From assembly GCF_020515525.1 (NCBI RefSeq), contig NZ_JAIYEP010000023.1, positions 1 to 55,650 of the forward strand: 55,650 bases of DNA, given 5' to 3'. This DNA comes from Rhodococcus yananensis. Its GTDB lineage: Bacteria > Actinomycetota > Actinomycetes > Mycobacteriales > Mycobacteriaceae. Shown here piece by piece: positions 42,597 to 50,652 of the stretch (position 1 is the stretch's first letter; each line of letters opens with the position of its first letter). Both the position numbers and the translations under genes were made by a program. The notes beneath the pieces are model-generated. The model was not told the origin of the DNA and did not search any database. It worked only from the letters and a program-made list of their open reading frames with translations.

Positions 42597-42632
42597 GGGT
42601 GGTGCTCCGGCCGTCGGGCCGGGGCACCACCC
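42597..42632 (-). terminator. terminator of the nsrR-hmp operon
   Basis: A 16-bp stem (GGGTGGTGC, one T-G pair, CCGGCC) closes on the tetraloop GTCG and lies 18 nt beyond the hmp stop. The rest of the 229-nt gap 42421-42649 holds no convincing gene; the ORFs crossing it overlap the GCS2 gene antisense. Confidence 0.8.
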
Positions 42633-42649
42633 GTCATCGGTCGACGAGA

Positions 42650-43876
42650 TCAGGCTCCGGTGGGCGCCCAGCTGTCGGGGCCGAACACCTCGTAGTGGAT
42701 GTTCTCGGCGGGGACGTTGCGCTCGATCAGGGCCTCACGCAGCGACAGCATGAACGGCAGCGGGCCGCACAGGTAGGCCTGCGTCTTCGGATCCAGCGGC
42801 ACCGAGGAGATGTCGGCGCGGCCGAGGCGGATCGTCTCGATGGGCTGACGGGCGCCGAGGTCCTCGTACCAGCGGTACACGTCGGCGGACGGGATCTTCT
42901 CGACGAGGGTCGCGAGCTCGTGCCGGTGGGCGTGGGCGGCGGCCGACCGGTCGGCGTGCAGCACGGAGATCTTGCGCTGGTCGCCGATCTCGGCCAGGTG
43001 CGAGAGCATCCCGATCATCGGGGTGCAGCCGATGCCGGCGGATGCGAGGAAGATCGGGGCGTCCTCGTCGCCGAGCACCAGGTCGCCGAACGGGGTGGTG
43101 ACCTGCAGCTCGTCGCCCTCGAACAGGTTGTCGAACAGGAAGTTCGAGACCTCACCGGCGGGGATGACGGTGCCGTCGGGGCCGGTGGTGGCGGCGACCC
43201 GCTTGACGGTGATACGCCAATCGCCCTGCGACGGTGCGCTCGACAGGCTGTACTGGCGGATCTGGCGTGCGCCGTCGGGCAGCTTCACGCCGACCGACAG
43301 ATACTGGCCGGGGCGGAACGACGGCAGCGGCGCGCCGTCGAGGGAGGTCAGGACGAAGGAGACGGTGTCGGACGACTGGTAGAGACGCTCGGCGACACGG
43401 ACGGTGCGCCAGACCTCACCGGTCTCGACGCCCGCCGACGCGTAGAGGTTGGCCTCGAGGTCGATGAGGGTGTTCGCCATCAGCCAGTACAGCTCGTCCC
43501 AGGCCTTCGCGACCTCGGGAGTGATTGCCTCACCGAGGATTTCGACGATCGCCTCGAACAGGTGCTTGTGCACGATCCAGTACTCGTCGGGCTTGATGCC
43601 GAGGGAGGCGTGCTTGTGCGCGATGCGCGACAGGACGGCCTCGACACGCGCGGGGTCGGGATCGAGCTGGAGGGTGGCGAAGGCGGCGATCGACCCGGCG
43701 AGGGCCTTCTGCTGCTCACCCTGCTTCTGGTTGCCCCGGTTGAACAGATCTCGTTCGAGTTCAGGGTGCTCGCCGAACATCTTCCGGTAGAAGAGGGGCG
43801 TGATGTCGCCGATGGCAGCACCGACCGCGGGGAGGGTGGCCGCGATGACTTCCTTGGACTCGGATGAGAGTGCCAT
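42650..43876 (-). CDS. hmp: flavohemoglobin (nitric oxide dioxygenase)
   Basis: This 408-aa protein has an N-terminal globin (residues 1-140, proximal heme His in IAHKHASLG) and a ferredoxin-reductase part with FAD motif RQIRQYSLSSAP, the flavin/NAD segment ASAGIGCTPMIGML and C-terminal YEVFGPDSW. It converts NO and oxygen to nitrate in the cytosol. ATG at 43876 with GGAG 6 nt upstream; the ORF could be read six codons longer but lacks a site there. It follows the NsrR gene by 18 nt in the same transcript. Confidence 0.95.
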   Translation of the reverse strand: MALSSESKEVIAATLPAVGAAIGDITPLFYRKMFGEHPELERDLFNRGNQKQGEQQKALAGSIAAFATLQLDPDPARVEAVLSRIAHKHASLGIKPDEYWIVHKHLFEAIVEILGEAITPEVAKAWDELYWLMANTLIDLEANLYASAGVETGEVWRTVRVAERLYQSSDTVSFVLTSLDGAPLPSFRPGQYLSVGVKLPDGARQIRQYSLSSAPSQGDWRITVKRVAATTGPDGTVIPAGEVSNFLFDNLFEGDELQVTTPFGDLVLGDEDAPIFLASAGIGCTPMIGMLSHLAEIGDQRKISVLHADRSAAAHAHRHELATLVEKIPSADVYRWYEDLGARQPIETIRLGRADISSVPLDPKTQAYLCGPLPFMLSLREALIERNVPAENIHYEVFGPDSWAPTGA

Positions 43877-43894
43877 GGTGAACTCCATTTCCAT

Positions 43895-44335
43895 TCAGGG
43901 TGTGGGCTGTATCAGGGTCAACAGGACGGGCTCGATCTTGGACTTCGCGAGATCGGCGACCGTCACGCCGTCGAGTGAGGAGAAGAAGGCCTCCTGGGCT
44001 TCGCGGAGAGCCTTGCGGAGACGGCAGCCGTTGCGCAACGGGCAGGGTTTCGCGCCGTCGCACTCGACCGTCTCTCCGTCTCCCTCGAGCTGTCGTGTCA
44101 GCCATCCGATGGTGGCGACACGACCGAGTTCGGTGATGGCCAGTCCGCCCCCTCGTCCGCGGCGGGTGGTCACGACACCGAGTTCGCTCAATCGGGCAAC
44201 CACCTTCGTCGTATGTGCGTACGAGATGTGCAGCTGCTCGGCAACGGTTTTGGTCCTGGGTGTACTGTCCGCCGGGGCGGCGGCCAGGTACATGACAACT
44301 CGCAGTCCGAGATCGGTGAACTGCGTGAGCTGCAT
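43895..44335 (-). CDS. nsrR: Rrf2-family NO-sensing repressor NsrR
   Basis: This 146-aa protein has a winged helix (MQLTQFTDLGLRVVMYLA; TVAEQLHISYAHTTKVVARLSELGVV) and three cysteines C92, C98 and C104 spaced as in Streptomyces NsrR (93, 99, 105). It also has Asp8, the fourth iron-sulfur ligand there. NO damages the cluster and releases DNA. It is first in a two-gene unit with hmp, its classical target. Leaderless: TAGGCT 6 nt before the ATG. Its dyad operator is at 44351-44373. Confidence 0.92.
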   Translation of the reverse strand: MQLTQFTDLGLRVVMYLAAAPADSTPRTKTVAEQLHISYAHTTKVVARLSELGVVTTRRGRGGGLAITELGRVATIGWLTRQLEGDGETVECDGAKPCPLRNGCRLRKALREAQEAFFSSLDGVTVADLAKSKIEPVLLTLIQPTP

Positions 44336-44350
44336 GGCTGCAGCCTAGTT

Positions 44351-44373
44351 AATTTGCATCCACGATGACAATT
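44351..44373 (-). promoter_or_regulatory. NsrR operator candidate
   Basis: A dyad of the form AATTNNCATC-N3-GATGNNAATT lies in a rare AT-rich stretch just upstream of the nsrR -10 (TAGGCT, 44347-44342 on the minus strand). It would cover the -35 to -10 region, so a bound repressor blocks nsrR-hmp. Half-sites resemble the ATGCATC part of known NsrR sites. Confidence 0.6.
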
Positions 44374-44427
44374 TAATGTGACGTAGATCGCGGACGCAAA
44401 CCCGTTGTCTCCCTTGTCGCCCCGGCA

Positions 44428-44447
44428 ACAGGGGCGAAAGTCCATTC
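44428..44447 (+). promoter_or_regulatory. degenerate DevR/DosR-like box upstream of USP gene
   Basis: GGGGC-GAAA-GTCCA has the GGGAC-N4-GTCCC layout with one mismatch per half. Its centre is about 43 bp upstream of the predicted start of the leaderless USP transcript (44481), the usual spacing of functional DosR boxes. The outer bases do not match, so confidence is low. Confidence 0.3.
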
Positions 44448-44480
44448 CACACCACAATGTTTGCGACTAGCCTCTCCGTT

Positions 44481-45386
44481 GTGACACTTCCAGGCGAACA
44501 CCCCCGGGACTACAACAACGTAACGGTCGGTGTGGACGGATCGCCCGCATCGGGTAGAGCGGTCGCGTGGGCCGCGGCCACCGCCGCCGCGCGCGGCGCG
44601 GCCCTGCACCTCGTGCACGCCGTCGACTTCGTCTCGACCGGGTGGGCCGCCACGCCCTTCGTGCAGACCTCCCAGGTGTTCGAGTGGGCGGAGGAGGACG
44701 CACGCGCCGTCCTGAAGGACGCCGAACGCATCGCCCGCGACACCGCACCCGACCTCGAGATCACCGCGGCCCTGTCGTTGACCGGCAGCGCCAAGTGGCT
44801 CGTCGAACTGTCGCGGCAGACCCTCATGCTCGTGCTCGGTGCGTCCGGCAGCGGCCGGATCGGTGAGGTGTTGCTGGGCTCCACGCCGGTCGCCGTCGTC
44901 GGGCACGCCGAGTGCCCCGTCGTGGTGGTGCGCGGCGACCGGGAGATCGACGCCGACGGTCCGGTCGTCGTGGGTGTCGACGGCAGTCCCCTGAGCGAGG
45001 ATGCGCTCGCCGCGGCGTTCGAGGAGGCATCGTTCCGCAACGTGGACCTCGTGGCCGTGCACGTGTGGAGCGACGTGAGGTCCGGGGCGGTCGACCGCTC
45101 GCCCCTCGTGTTCGATCCCCGTGCGTTCGAGGAGAGCGAGCACGCCCTCCTCGCCGAACGGCTCGCCGGATACCGCGAGCGGTACCCCGACGTCGCCGTC
45201 GACCGCAAGGTGTACATCGACGGACCCCGCACCCACCTGCTGGAGTGGAGCGAGAAGGCGCAGCTCGTCGTCGTGGGTAGTCGCGGCCGCGGCGGCTTCA
45301 CCGGTCTGATCCTCGGATCCACCAGTCAGGCGTTGCTACGCGCGGCCCGCTGCCCGGTGATGGTGGTGCGGCCCGACGAGACCTGA
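44481..45386 (+). CDS. universal stress protein, two UspA domains
   Basis: This 301-aa cytosolic protein has two tandem Usp domains: residues 12-145 (VGVDGSPASGRAV start, LGASGSGRIGEVLLGST ATP loop) and 155-298 (VVGVDGSPLSED; VVGSRGRGGFTGLILGSTS). The G-x2-G-x9-G-[ST] ATP pattern is intact in both. Such proteins are typical DosR-regulon members. GTG at 44481 with TAGCCT 7 nt upstream, no Shine-Dalgarno: leaderless. The 145 nt between this start and nsrR carry both promoters, the NsrR dyad and a DosR-like box. Confidence 0.9.
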   Translation: MTLPGEHPRDYNNVTVGVDGSPASGRAVAWAAATAAARGAALHLVHAVDFVSTGWAATPFVQTSQVFEWAEEDARAVLKDAERIARDTAPDLEITAALSLTGSAKWLVELSRQTLMLVLGASGSGRIGEVLLGSTPVAVVGHAECPVVVVRGDREIDADGPVVVGVDGSPLSEDALAAAFEEASFRNVDLVAVHVWSDVRSGAVDRSPLVFDPRAFEESEHALLAERLAGYRERYPDVAVDRKVYIDGPRTHLLEWSEKAQLVVVGSRGRGGFTGLILGSTSQALLRAARCPVMVVRPDET

Positions 45387-45453
45387 CGGCGGTAGTGTGC
45401 GTGACGACGGTCCGTCAGCGTGCGCCGCACGCGAGGAGAGAACGAGGTCGCGC

Positions 45454-46494
45454 ATGCGCATCGGAATGGGTCTGAACTACAGTGCCGGGTTCGCCGAGAC
45501 AGCGGCGGAGGTGACCGACCTCGAGCGCGCCGGCCTCGACATCCTGTTCGTCCCCGAGGCGTACTCGTTCGACGCGGTCAGCCAGATCGGGTACCTCGCC
45601 GCGAAGACCTCCCGCGTCGAACTCGCCTCCGGCATCTTCCAGCTGTACACGCGCACCCCGGCGCTGACCGCGATGACCGCGGCCGGCCTCGACTACGTCT
45701 CCGACGGGCGCTTCGTCATGGGGATCGGCGCGTCGGGACCGCAGGTCATCGAAGGTTTCCACGGTGTGCCCTACCACGCTCCGCTGGGCCGCACCCGCGA
45801 GATCGTGGAGATCTGCCGGAAGGTGTGGCGACGCGAGAAGCTCGAATACCAGGGCAAGTACTACCAGCTGCCGTTGCCGGAGGACCGGGGCACCGGGCTC
45901 GGCAAGCCGCTCAAGCTCATCAACCATCCGGTGCGCGAGCGCATCCCGATCGTCATCGCGTCCCTCGGACCGAAGAACGTGGCGATGACCGCCGAGATCG
46001 CCGAGGGCTGGGAGCCCATCTTCTACTTCCCGGAGAAGGCCGCCGACGTGTGGGGCGAGTCGCTCGCCAAGGGCAAGGCCAAGCGCGACCCGGCGCTCGG
46101 CGACCTGCAGATCTACGTGCAGGCGGCCCTCGCGATCGGCGACGACGTCGACCACATGATCGACTGGGTGCGCCCCACCCTCGCGCTCTACATCGGCGGG
46201 ATGGGCGCGAAGGGCAAGAACTTCTACAACGATCTCGCGGTCCGGTACGGCTACGCCGAGGAGGCCGAACGCATCCAGGATCTGTACCTGGCCGGTAAGA
46301 AGCAGGAGGCCGCGGCCGCGGTGCCCGACGAGTTGGTGCGCGCGGTGTCGCTGATCGGCCCCGAGAGTTACGTCCGCGAGCGGGTCGCCGCGTTCGCGGA
46401 ATCGGGTGTCACCACCCTCAACGTCCTCCCGCTCGCGGCCGACACCGCGGGGCGGGTCCGCCTGATCGAGCAGTTGCGGAACATCTGCGACTGA
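45454..46494 (+). CDS. LLM-class F420-dependent oxidoreductase
   Basis: This 346-aa protein has the luciferase-like TIM barrel with LERAGLDILFVPEAYSFD, the RVELASGIFQLYTRTPA and GRFVMGIGASGPQVIEGFHGVPY signatures of F420-binding members, close in layout to mycobacterial Rv3520c. Substrate unknown. ATG at 45454 with GAGG about 8 nt upstream; the longer reading from 45397 lacks a site. It lies between two USP genes, with 26 nt before the second. Confidence 0.87.
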   Translation: MRIGMGLNYSAGFAETAAEVTDLERAGLDILFVPEAYSFDAVSQIGYLAAKTSRVELASGIFQLYTRTPALTAMTAAGLDYVSDGRFVMGIGASGPQVIEGFHGVPYHAPLGRTREIVEICRKVWRREKLEYQGKYYQLPLPEDRGTGLGKPLKLINHPVRERIPIVIASLGPKNVAMTAEIAEGWEPIFYFPEKAADVWGESLAKGKAKRDPALGDLQIYVQAALAIGDDVDHMIDWVRPTLALYIGGMGAKGKNFYNDLAVRYGYAEEAERIQDLYLAGKKQEAAAAVPDELVRAVSLIGPESYVRERVAAFAESGVTTLNVLPLAADTAGRVRLIEQLRNICD

Positions 46495-46519
46495 CCGACC
46501 GACTGGATAGGCTGCGACC

Positions 46520-47431
46520 ATGAGCGAACTCGATCCCATCGTCGTGGCGGTCGACGGTTCCGAATCTGCGTCCACCGCGGTGATCTGGGCGGCACGCGCC
46601 GCCGCGGTGCGCGAGCGGACGTTGCGGATCGTCACGGTGGTGCACATCCCCGCGTTCTACTACTCGGAACCGTATCTCGCGCAGAGCTTCCACGAGGAGA
46701 TGAAGGCCACGGCCCGCGACCGCCTGGCCTCCGCGGCGGTCCTCGCCCGCCAGGTCGTCGACGAGACGGACGCGACGGTGACGATCACCACCGACCGGAT
46801 CGAGGGCAAGGTCGCGCCCGTCCTCATCGACGTCGCCGCCCGCGCCGACCGGCTCGTGGTGGGATCCCGCGGGCTCGGCGAGGTCAAGGGACTGCTCGCC
46901 GGATCGGTGTCCACGTCGGTCGCCGCGCACTCTGCGGCGCCGGTCGTCGTCGTCCGGGGCCGCACCCTCGAGGGGGCGCCACCGAACGACGGACCGGTCG
47001 TCGTCGGTATCGACGGGTCGGAATCGTGCCGTGCCGCAGTCGACGTCGCGTTCGAGGAGGCGTCGGCGCGAGGTGCGACCCTCGTCGCCGTCAACGTGTG
47101 GAGCGACGTGAGCGTGCAGCCCTCCCTCGGGGCCGTCCCGGAGGATCCGCACTGGGAACGCATCCAGACCGGCGAGGAGATCGTCCTCGCCGAACGTCTC
47201 GCCGGATATCAGGAGCGGTATCCGGACGTCGTCGTGGAACGGGTCGTCGCCCGCGACCGGCCGGTACGGGTGCTCAGCGAGTTCGCCGAACGCGCGCAGT
47301 TGCTGGTCGTGGGCAGCCGCGGACGCGGCGGGTTCAAGGGTCTGCTGCTGGGATCGACCAGCAACGCGCTGATCCAGACCGCCGACTGCCCGGTGATGGT
47401 GGTGCGGTCGCCGGTCGAGGAGGCCTCCTGA
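46520..47431 (+). CDS. universal stress protein, two UspA domains
   Basis: This 303-aa tandem Usp protein is a paralogue of the one at 44481. Domains cover residues 7-147 (VVAVDGSESASTA; VVGSRGLGEVKGLLAGSVS) and 155-298 (VVVGIDGSESCRA; VVGSRGRGGFKGLLLGSTSN), both with intact ATP-binding patterns. ATG at 46520 with TAGGCT 6 nt upstream, so it can be transcribed alone as a leaderless mRNA even though it follows the F420 gene closely. Ends in a shared terminator. Confidence 0.92.
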   Translation: MSELDPIVVAVDGSESASTAVIWAARAAAVRERTLRIVTVVHIPAFYYSEPYLAQSFHEEMKATARDRLASAAVLARQVVDETDATVTITTDRIEGKVAPVLIDVAARADRLVVGSRGLGEVKGLLAGSVSTSVAAHSAAPVVVVRGRTLEGAPPNDGPVVVGIDGSESCRAAVDVAFEEASARGATLVAVNVWSDVSVQPSLGAVPEDPHWERIQTGEEIVLAERLAGYQERYPDVVVERVVARDRPVRVLSEFAERAQLLVVGSRGRGGFKGLLLGSTSNALIQTADCPVMVVRSPVEEAS

Positions 47432-47458
47432 CGCCGATCGGGATTTCCCCGGTCGGCG
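47432..47458. terminator. bidirectional hairpin between USP and the 92-aa gene
   Basis: CGCCGA-T-CGGG pairs with CCCG-G-TCGGCG around an ATTTC-like loop. It lies immediately after the USP stop and 21 nt from the stop of the convergent small gene, so it can serve both. Confidence 0.65.
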
Positions 47459-47479
47459 GGAGTGCCGCCGCGCGTCGGC

Positions 47480-47758
47480 TCAGCCGAAATCGTCGAGACC
47501 CCGCCGCCCCAGGTCGCGCCAGGCGTCGGCCGGATGCACACCGCGGCGGACGGCCTCGTTCTCGATGAGCACCCCGAGCATCGCGGTGCTCAGATAGGCG
47601 AGATCGTCGAGCGATGCGCCGCGGTAGCGGGCGGCGAGCCACCCCGACGAGTTGCCGGCCTTCGCGGCCTGGGCCATGTCGAGCACCGTCCGGAACAGTT
47701 CCGCGCCCGACGGGTCGGGCGCGGGGTCGCGGTCGAATGCGGTGAGGTGTCGTGTCAC
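47480..47758 (-). CDS. hypothetical 92-aa protein coupled to the nitroreductase
   Basis: This 92-aa soluble, mostly helical protein (for example FRTVLDMAQAAKAGNSSGWLAARYRG and LAYLSTAMLGVLIENEAVRRG) ends DLGRRGLDDFG. No family is recognised. It lies 22 nt downstream of the Acg-like nitroreductase on the same strand and probably shares its promoter and DevR box, which would make it part of the dormancy response. Confidence 0.7.
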   Translation of the reverse strand: MTRHLTAFDRDPAPDPSGAELFRTVLDMAQAAKAGNSSGWLAARYRGASLDDLAYLSTAMLGVLIENEAVRRGVHPADAWRDLGRRGLDDFG

Positions 47759-47780
47759 GTGGTGGTCCCTTTCCCCCCGG

Positions 47781-48737
47781 TCAATAACCGATACGCATGA
47801 TCAGTTGCGGCGCGACGGGCATGCCCAGGCGCGCGGCGAGGCGTTGCGCGGAGTCCCCGATCCGCAGCGGGTGGGTCAGCACCGACGCCGACAGGCGCGC
47901 GTCCACCGCGGCGAGCCACGCCCGTTCGGTGGCCATCCCGATCCGGACGAGTTCGACCGGATCGTCGGATTCGGCACTGAACAACAGCACCGATTCGCGG
48001 TCGATCGCGTCGGCGAGAGCGGACGTATCGGGAATTCCCGTGGTGATCAATGCTTTTCCGGCTGCGCCGTGATCGTCGAGGGTGGCGCTCCAGGTGGTGA
48101 CGATCTCGGTGTTGCCCTGCGGCTGCCAATGCGACGTCCACGAGAACAACTCGCGCTGGTAATGCGGGTTGCGACGTCTGATCTCCGCCGAGTAGGTGAG
48201 CATGTCGGCGAGCGCGGGTGCTTCGTCGGACGCCAGCAGTCGGATGTCGACGCCGGGCACCCGGGTGCCGGCCGCGACGATGTCGCCGAGACATTCGGCG
48301 GGAACCGGGATGTCGGCGAACGCGTCACGGTGACTGTGCCGATGTGAGATCGCCGCGTACAGCCGCAGATCCGAGCTCGTCGGCACCGACGCCCCCCGCG
48401 ATTCGACGCGGGCGATCAGGGACGGCCGGTCGGGATCGGGGAACAGGACGGTGTGGGTGTTCCTGCCGAGCACCCGGATGGCCAGTTCCAGATTCGCGAC
48501 GGCGGTGCCGCACGAGATGAACCGGTCCGGTCGCAGCGTGTCGGTGCCGGGGTCGGTGAACGCGCCGGGGTCGACGAAGGTGCTGAACGCGCTGCGTTCC
48601 TCGAGTTCCGCGGCGTGCGCGGGAAGGAGAAGATTCCACGGTTGCGCGTCGTGCACCGACGGTGCTTCGATGACCGCGCGGGCGATGATGTCGGTGTCCT
48701 CGACCGACCAGGTTCCGGATTCGATGGTCACCTTCAC
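47781..48737 (-). CDS. Acg-family nitroreductase-like protein (dormancy-type)
   Basis: This 318-aa Acg/Rv3131-type protein has [17 protein letters not shown] near the start, [17 protein letters not shown] and the central [17 protein letters not shown]. In M. tuberculosis such proteins are strongly induced by DosR under hypoxia and NO. It is divergent from devR, and the 180-nt gap carries a DevR box 79 nt upstream. GTG at 48737; a second GTG two codons downstream (48731) has a better-spaced GAGAAGG and is possible. A second Acg relative lies at 19529. Confidence 0.87.
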   Translation of the reverse strand: MKVTIESGTWSVEDTDIIARAVIEAPSVHDAQPWNLLLPAHAAELEERSAFSTFVDPGAFTDPGTDTLRPDRFISCGTAVANLELAIRVLGRNTHTVLFPDPDRPSLIARVESRGASVPTSSDLRLYAAISHRHSHRDAFADIPVPAECLGDIVAAGTRVPGVDIRLLASDEAPALADMLTYSAEIRRRNPHYQRELFSWTSHWQPQGNTEIVTTWSATLDDHGAAGKALITTGIPDTSALADAIDRESVLLFSAESDDPVELVRIGMATERAWLAAVDARLSASVLTHPLRIGDSAQRLAARLGMPVAPQLIMRIGY

Positions 48738-48812
48738 CTTCTCTCACGGTCGTGTGCCGCGGACACGTCACGCGGTCTACCGTCCAGGTTCCCCCTGTGC
48801 CGTCCGGGCGGC

Positions 48813-48832
48813 CAGGGGACGAAGGTCCCGAA
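48813..48832. promoter_or_regulatory. DevR/DosR box between nitroreductase and devR
   Basis: CAGGGGACGAAGGTCCCGAA matches the 20-bp DosR consensus TTSGGGACTWWAGTCCCSAA at 16 of 20 positions, with both pentamers GGGAC and GTCCC perfect. Placed between divergent genes, it could allow DevR to activate the nitroreductase and its own gene. Confidence 0.65.
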
Positions 48833-48918
48833 CGTGCCGTCGAACGGCCCGGTCGTGCACGGTGGGGTGTGGGACTGCGACGATGTACCCATCGGATGTG
48901 CAACGAAAGGTGCGTGAG

Positions 48919-49566
48919 ATGCCCCGCGTATTTCTCGTCGACGACCACGAGATCGTGCGACGTGGACTGGTGGACCTGCTGAGCAGCGTGCCGGACTTCA
49001 CGGTCGTCGGCGAGGCGGCGTCCGTCGGTGAGGCCCTGGCCCGGATTCCGGGCAGCGGCGCCGACGTCGCCGTGCTCGACGTGCGACTCCCCGACGGCAA
49101 CGGTGTCGAACTGTGCCGCGAGCTGCGCGCACGGATGCCGGAGCTGCGGGCCCTGATGCTCACGTCGTACTCCGACGACGAGGCGTTGTTCGACGCGATC
49201 ATGGCGGGTGCATCGGGGTTCGTGCTCAAACAGATCCTCGGCACCGATCTGGTCTCGGCGATCCGCACGGTGGGGGAGGGCGGTTCGCTGCTCGACAGCC
49301 GCGCCACCGCCGCGCTGATGGATCGCATCCGCGCGTCCCGGGACGCCGACCCCCTCGCCGACCTGTCCGATCAGGAACGCGCCGTGTTCGAGCTGATCGG
49401 GGAGGGATTGACGAACCGCGAGATCGCCGAGCGACTGTTCCTGGCGGAGAAGACCGTCAAGAACTACGTGTCGCGGTTGCTCGCGAAGCTGGGGATGCAG
49501 CGACGTACCCAGGCCGCGGTCCTGGCGACCGAACTGCGGAAGGGCCGCCCGCACGACCACCACTGA
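48919..49566 (+). CDS. devR: DevR/DosR response regulator
   Basis: This 215-aa NarL-type regulator is nearly collinear with M. tuberculosis DevR. The receiver has [21 protein letters not shown], phospho-acceptor D54 in [12 protein letters not shown]82 and K104. The helix-turn-helix is [45 protein letters not shown]. It controls hypoxia/NO dormancy genes by binding GGGAC-N4-GTCCC boxes, one of which precedes it. ATG at 48919 with AAAGG 8 nt upstream. Unlike in M. tuberculosis, devS is not adjacent but lies 1.7 kb away on the other strand. Confidence 0.94.
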   Translation: MPRVFLVDDHEIVRRGLVDLLSSVPDFTVVGEAASVGEALARIPGSGADVAVLDVRLPDGNGVELCRELRARMPELRALMLTSYSDDEALFDAIMAGASGFVLKQILGTDLVSAIRTVGEGGSLLDSRATAALMDRIRASRDADPLADLSDQERAVFELIGEGLTNREIAERLFLAEKTVKNYVSRLLAKLGMQRRTQAAVLATELRKGRPHDHH

Positions 49567-49580
49567 GCGGGCCGTCGGTT

Positions 49581-50600
49581 CTACTCGGCTGCGCGCCAGA
49601 ACGCGGGGAGTTCCGCGTCGAGTCGGTCCTTCGCCTGCATGGGAAGCGAGTGGGTGGTGTCCGGGAACACGTGGACGACGGCGCGGGGCAGTTCCCGCGC
49701 CCGGTCGGCTGCCTGCTCACCGCCGGCGAGCGAGTCCCGTTCCGCGATGGCGACATAGGTGGGCATCGTGAGGGCGCGAAGGTCGTCGTCGCCGAGCGGG
49801 GAGGGGGTGGGCAACGCGGCGGAGAAGTGTCGACTCGCCTGCTCGATCATCGCAGCCGTGTCGTCGGTGGGGTCGTGGTCGTCGACGCCCCCGACCTTCC
49901 CGAGGGCGGTGTGGCGCCAACCGTCCGGAATGCCGGGCAGGGTGGACACCGCCGCCCACCACAGCATCCGGGCCGGCGGGTGGGCGAACGTGAGGGCGGG
50001 TTCGAGCAGGGTCAGTGACCGGACGTTGTCGGGGAAGTGCCTCGCGTACGCCGCGGCGCTCGCCCCACCGAACGAATGCCCGACCACGTGCGCGTCGTCG
50101 GCGTCGAGTTGCGCGAGGGCGTCGGCGATCCACAGGGCCTGGTCGTCGGTGGACGCCAGCGGCACACCCTGCACGGACAGTCCGGCGTCGCCGAGCGCAT
50201 CGAAGGCGAGGACGCGGTGGTGTGCGAGGAAACCGGGGAGGTTCTCCGTCCACATCGGGACGCCGGACGACCTGCCCGGAACGAGAACGACGGGGACGGT
50301 GTCGGCTCGCTCCGGTGAACTCCATTCGTACGCGCGCACCGTCCCGAACGCGGTGGTGACGTCGTGGGTGGCGGTCGGTGTCGGCAGCGCCGCCATCGCC
50401 TTCTCGTAGGCCGCGACGTACTCGGCGCGTCCGTCGATGCTGCGGAAGTGCCCGACGCCGGGTGCTCCGAAGAAGAACTGCCCGGTGGCAACCACCCCGG
50501 CGACGGTGAACACCGCGACCAGCGCGATGCCGGTGCGCCGGGCGATTCTGCGTGCCCGGCGGGGTGGGGGTCGATCGGTGGGGGATGCATGCTCGGTCAC
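49581..50600 (-). CDS. membrane-anchored alpha/beta hydrolase
   Basis: This 339-aa protein has a basic N-terminus and one membrane helix (about residues 23-45), then an alpha/beta-hydrolase domain: PGRSSGVPMWTENLPGF oxyanion region, nucleophile serine in GHSFGG, acid in AERDSL and His in DTTHSLPM. Substrate unknown. The GTG at 50600 (AGGGG 5 nt upstream) is preferred over the ATG at 50636, which would lie 16 nt from the divergent TetR gene and overlap the promoter. Likely controlled by that TetR. Confidence 0.83.
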   Translation of the reverse strand: MTEHASPTDRPPPRRARRIARRTGIALVAVFTVAGVVATGQFFFGAPGVGHFRSIDGRAEYVAAYEKAMAALPTPTATHDVTTAFGTVRAYEWSSPERADTVPVVLVPGRSSGVPMWTENLPGFLAHHRVLAFDALGDAGLSVQGVPLASTDDQALWIADALAQLDADDAHVVGHSFGGASAAAYARHFPDNVRSLTLLEPALTFAHPPARMLWWAAVSTLPGIPDGWRHTALGKVGGVDDHDPTDDTAAMIEQASRHFSAALPTPSPLGDDDLRALTMPTYVAIAERDSLAGGEQAADRARELPRAVVHVFPDTTHSLPMQAKDRLDAELPAFWRAAE

Positions 50601-50634
50601 GGGAACCCCTGACTGCCGCTTTTGCAATATGTTC

Positions 50635-50646
50635 ATACCGTATCAT
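50635..50646. promoter_or_regulatory. TetR promoter with short operator dyad
   Basis: TATCAT (50641-50646) lies 6 nt before the TetR ATG and partly overlaps the palindrome ATAC-C-GTAT (50635-50643) in an AT-rich 50-nt divergent gap. It is a candidate operator for autoregulation and control of the hydrolase. Confidence 0.4.
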
Positions 50647-50652
50647 GGGGGC

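Noticed and set aside
41734-42630. 298-residue minus-strand frame covering the gap after the GCS2 gene, with a hydrophobic N-terminal part
   Set aside because: Most of it is antisense to the GCS2 gene, its start lies in the hmp terminator hairpin, and the composition is not gene-like.
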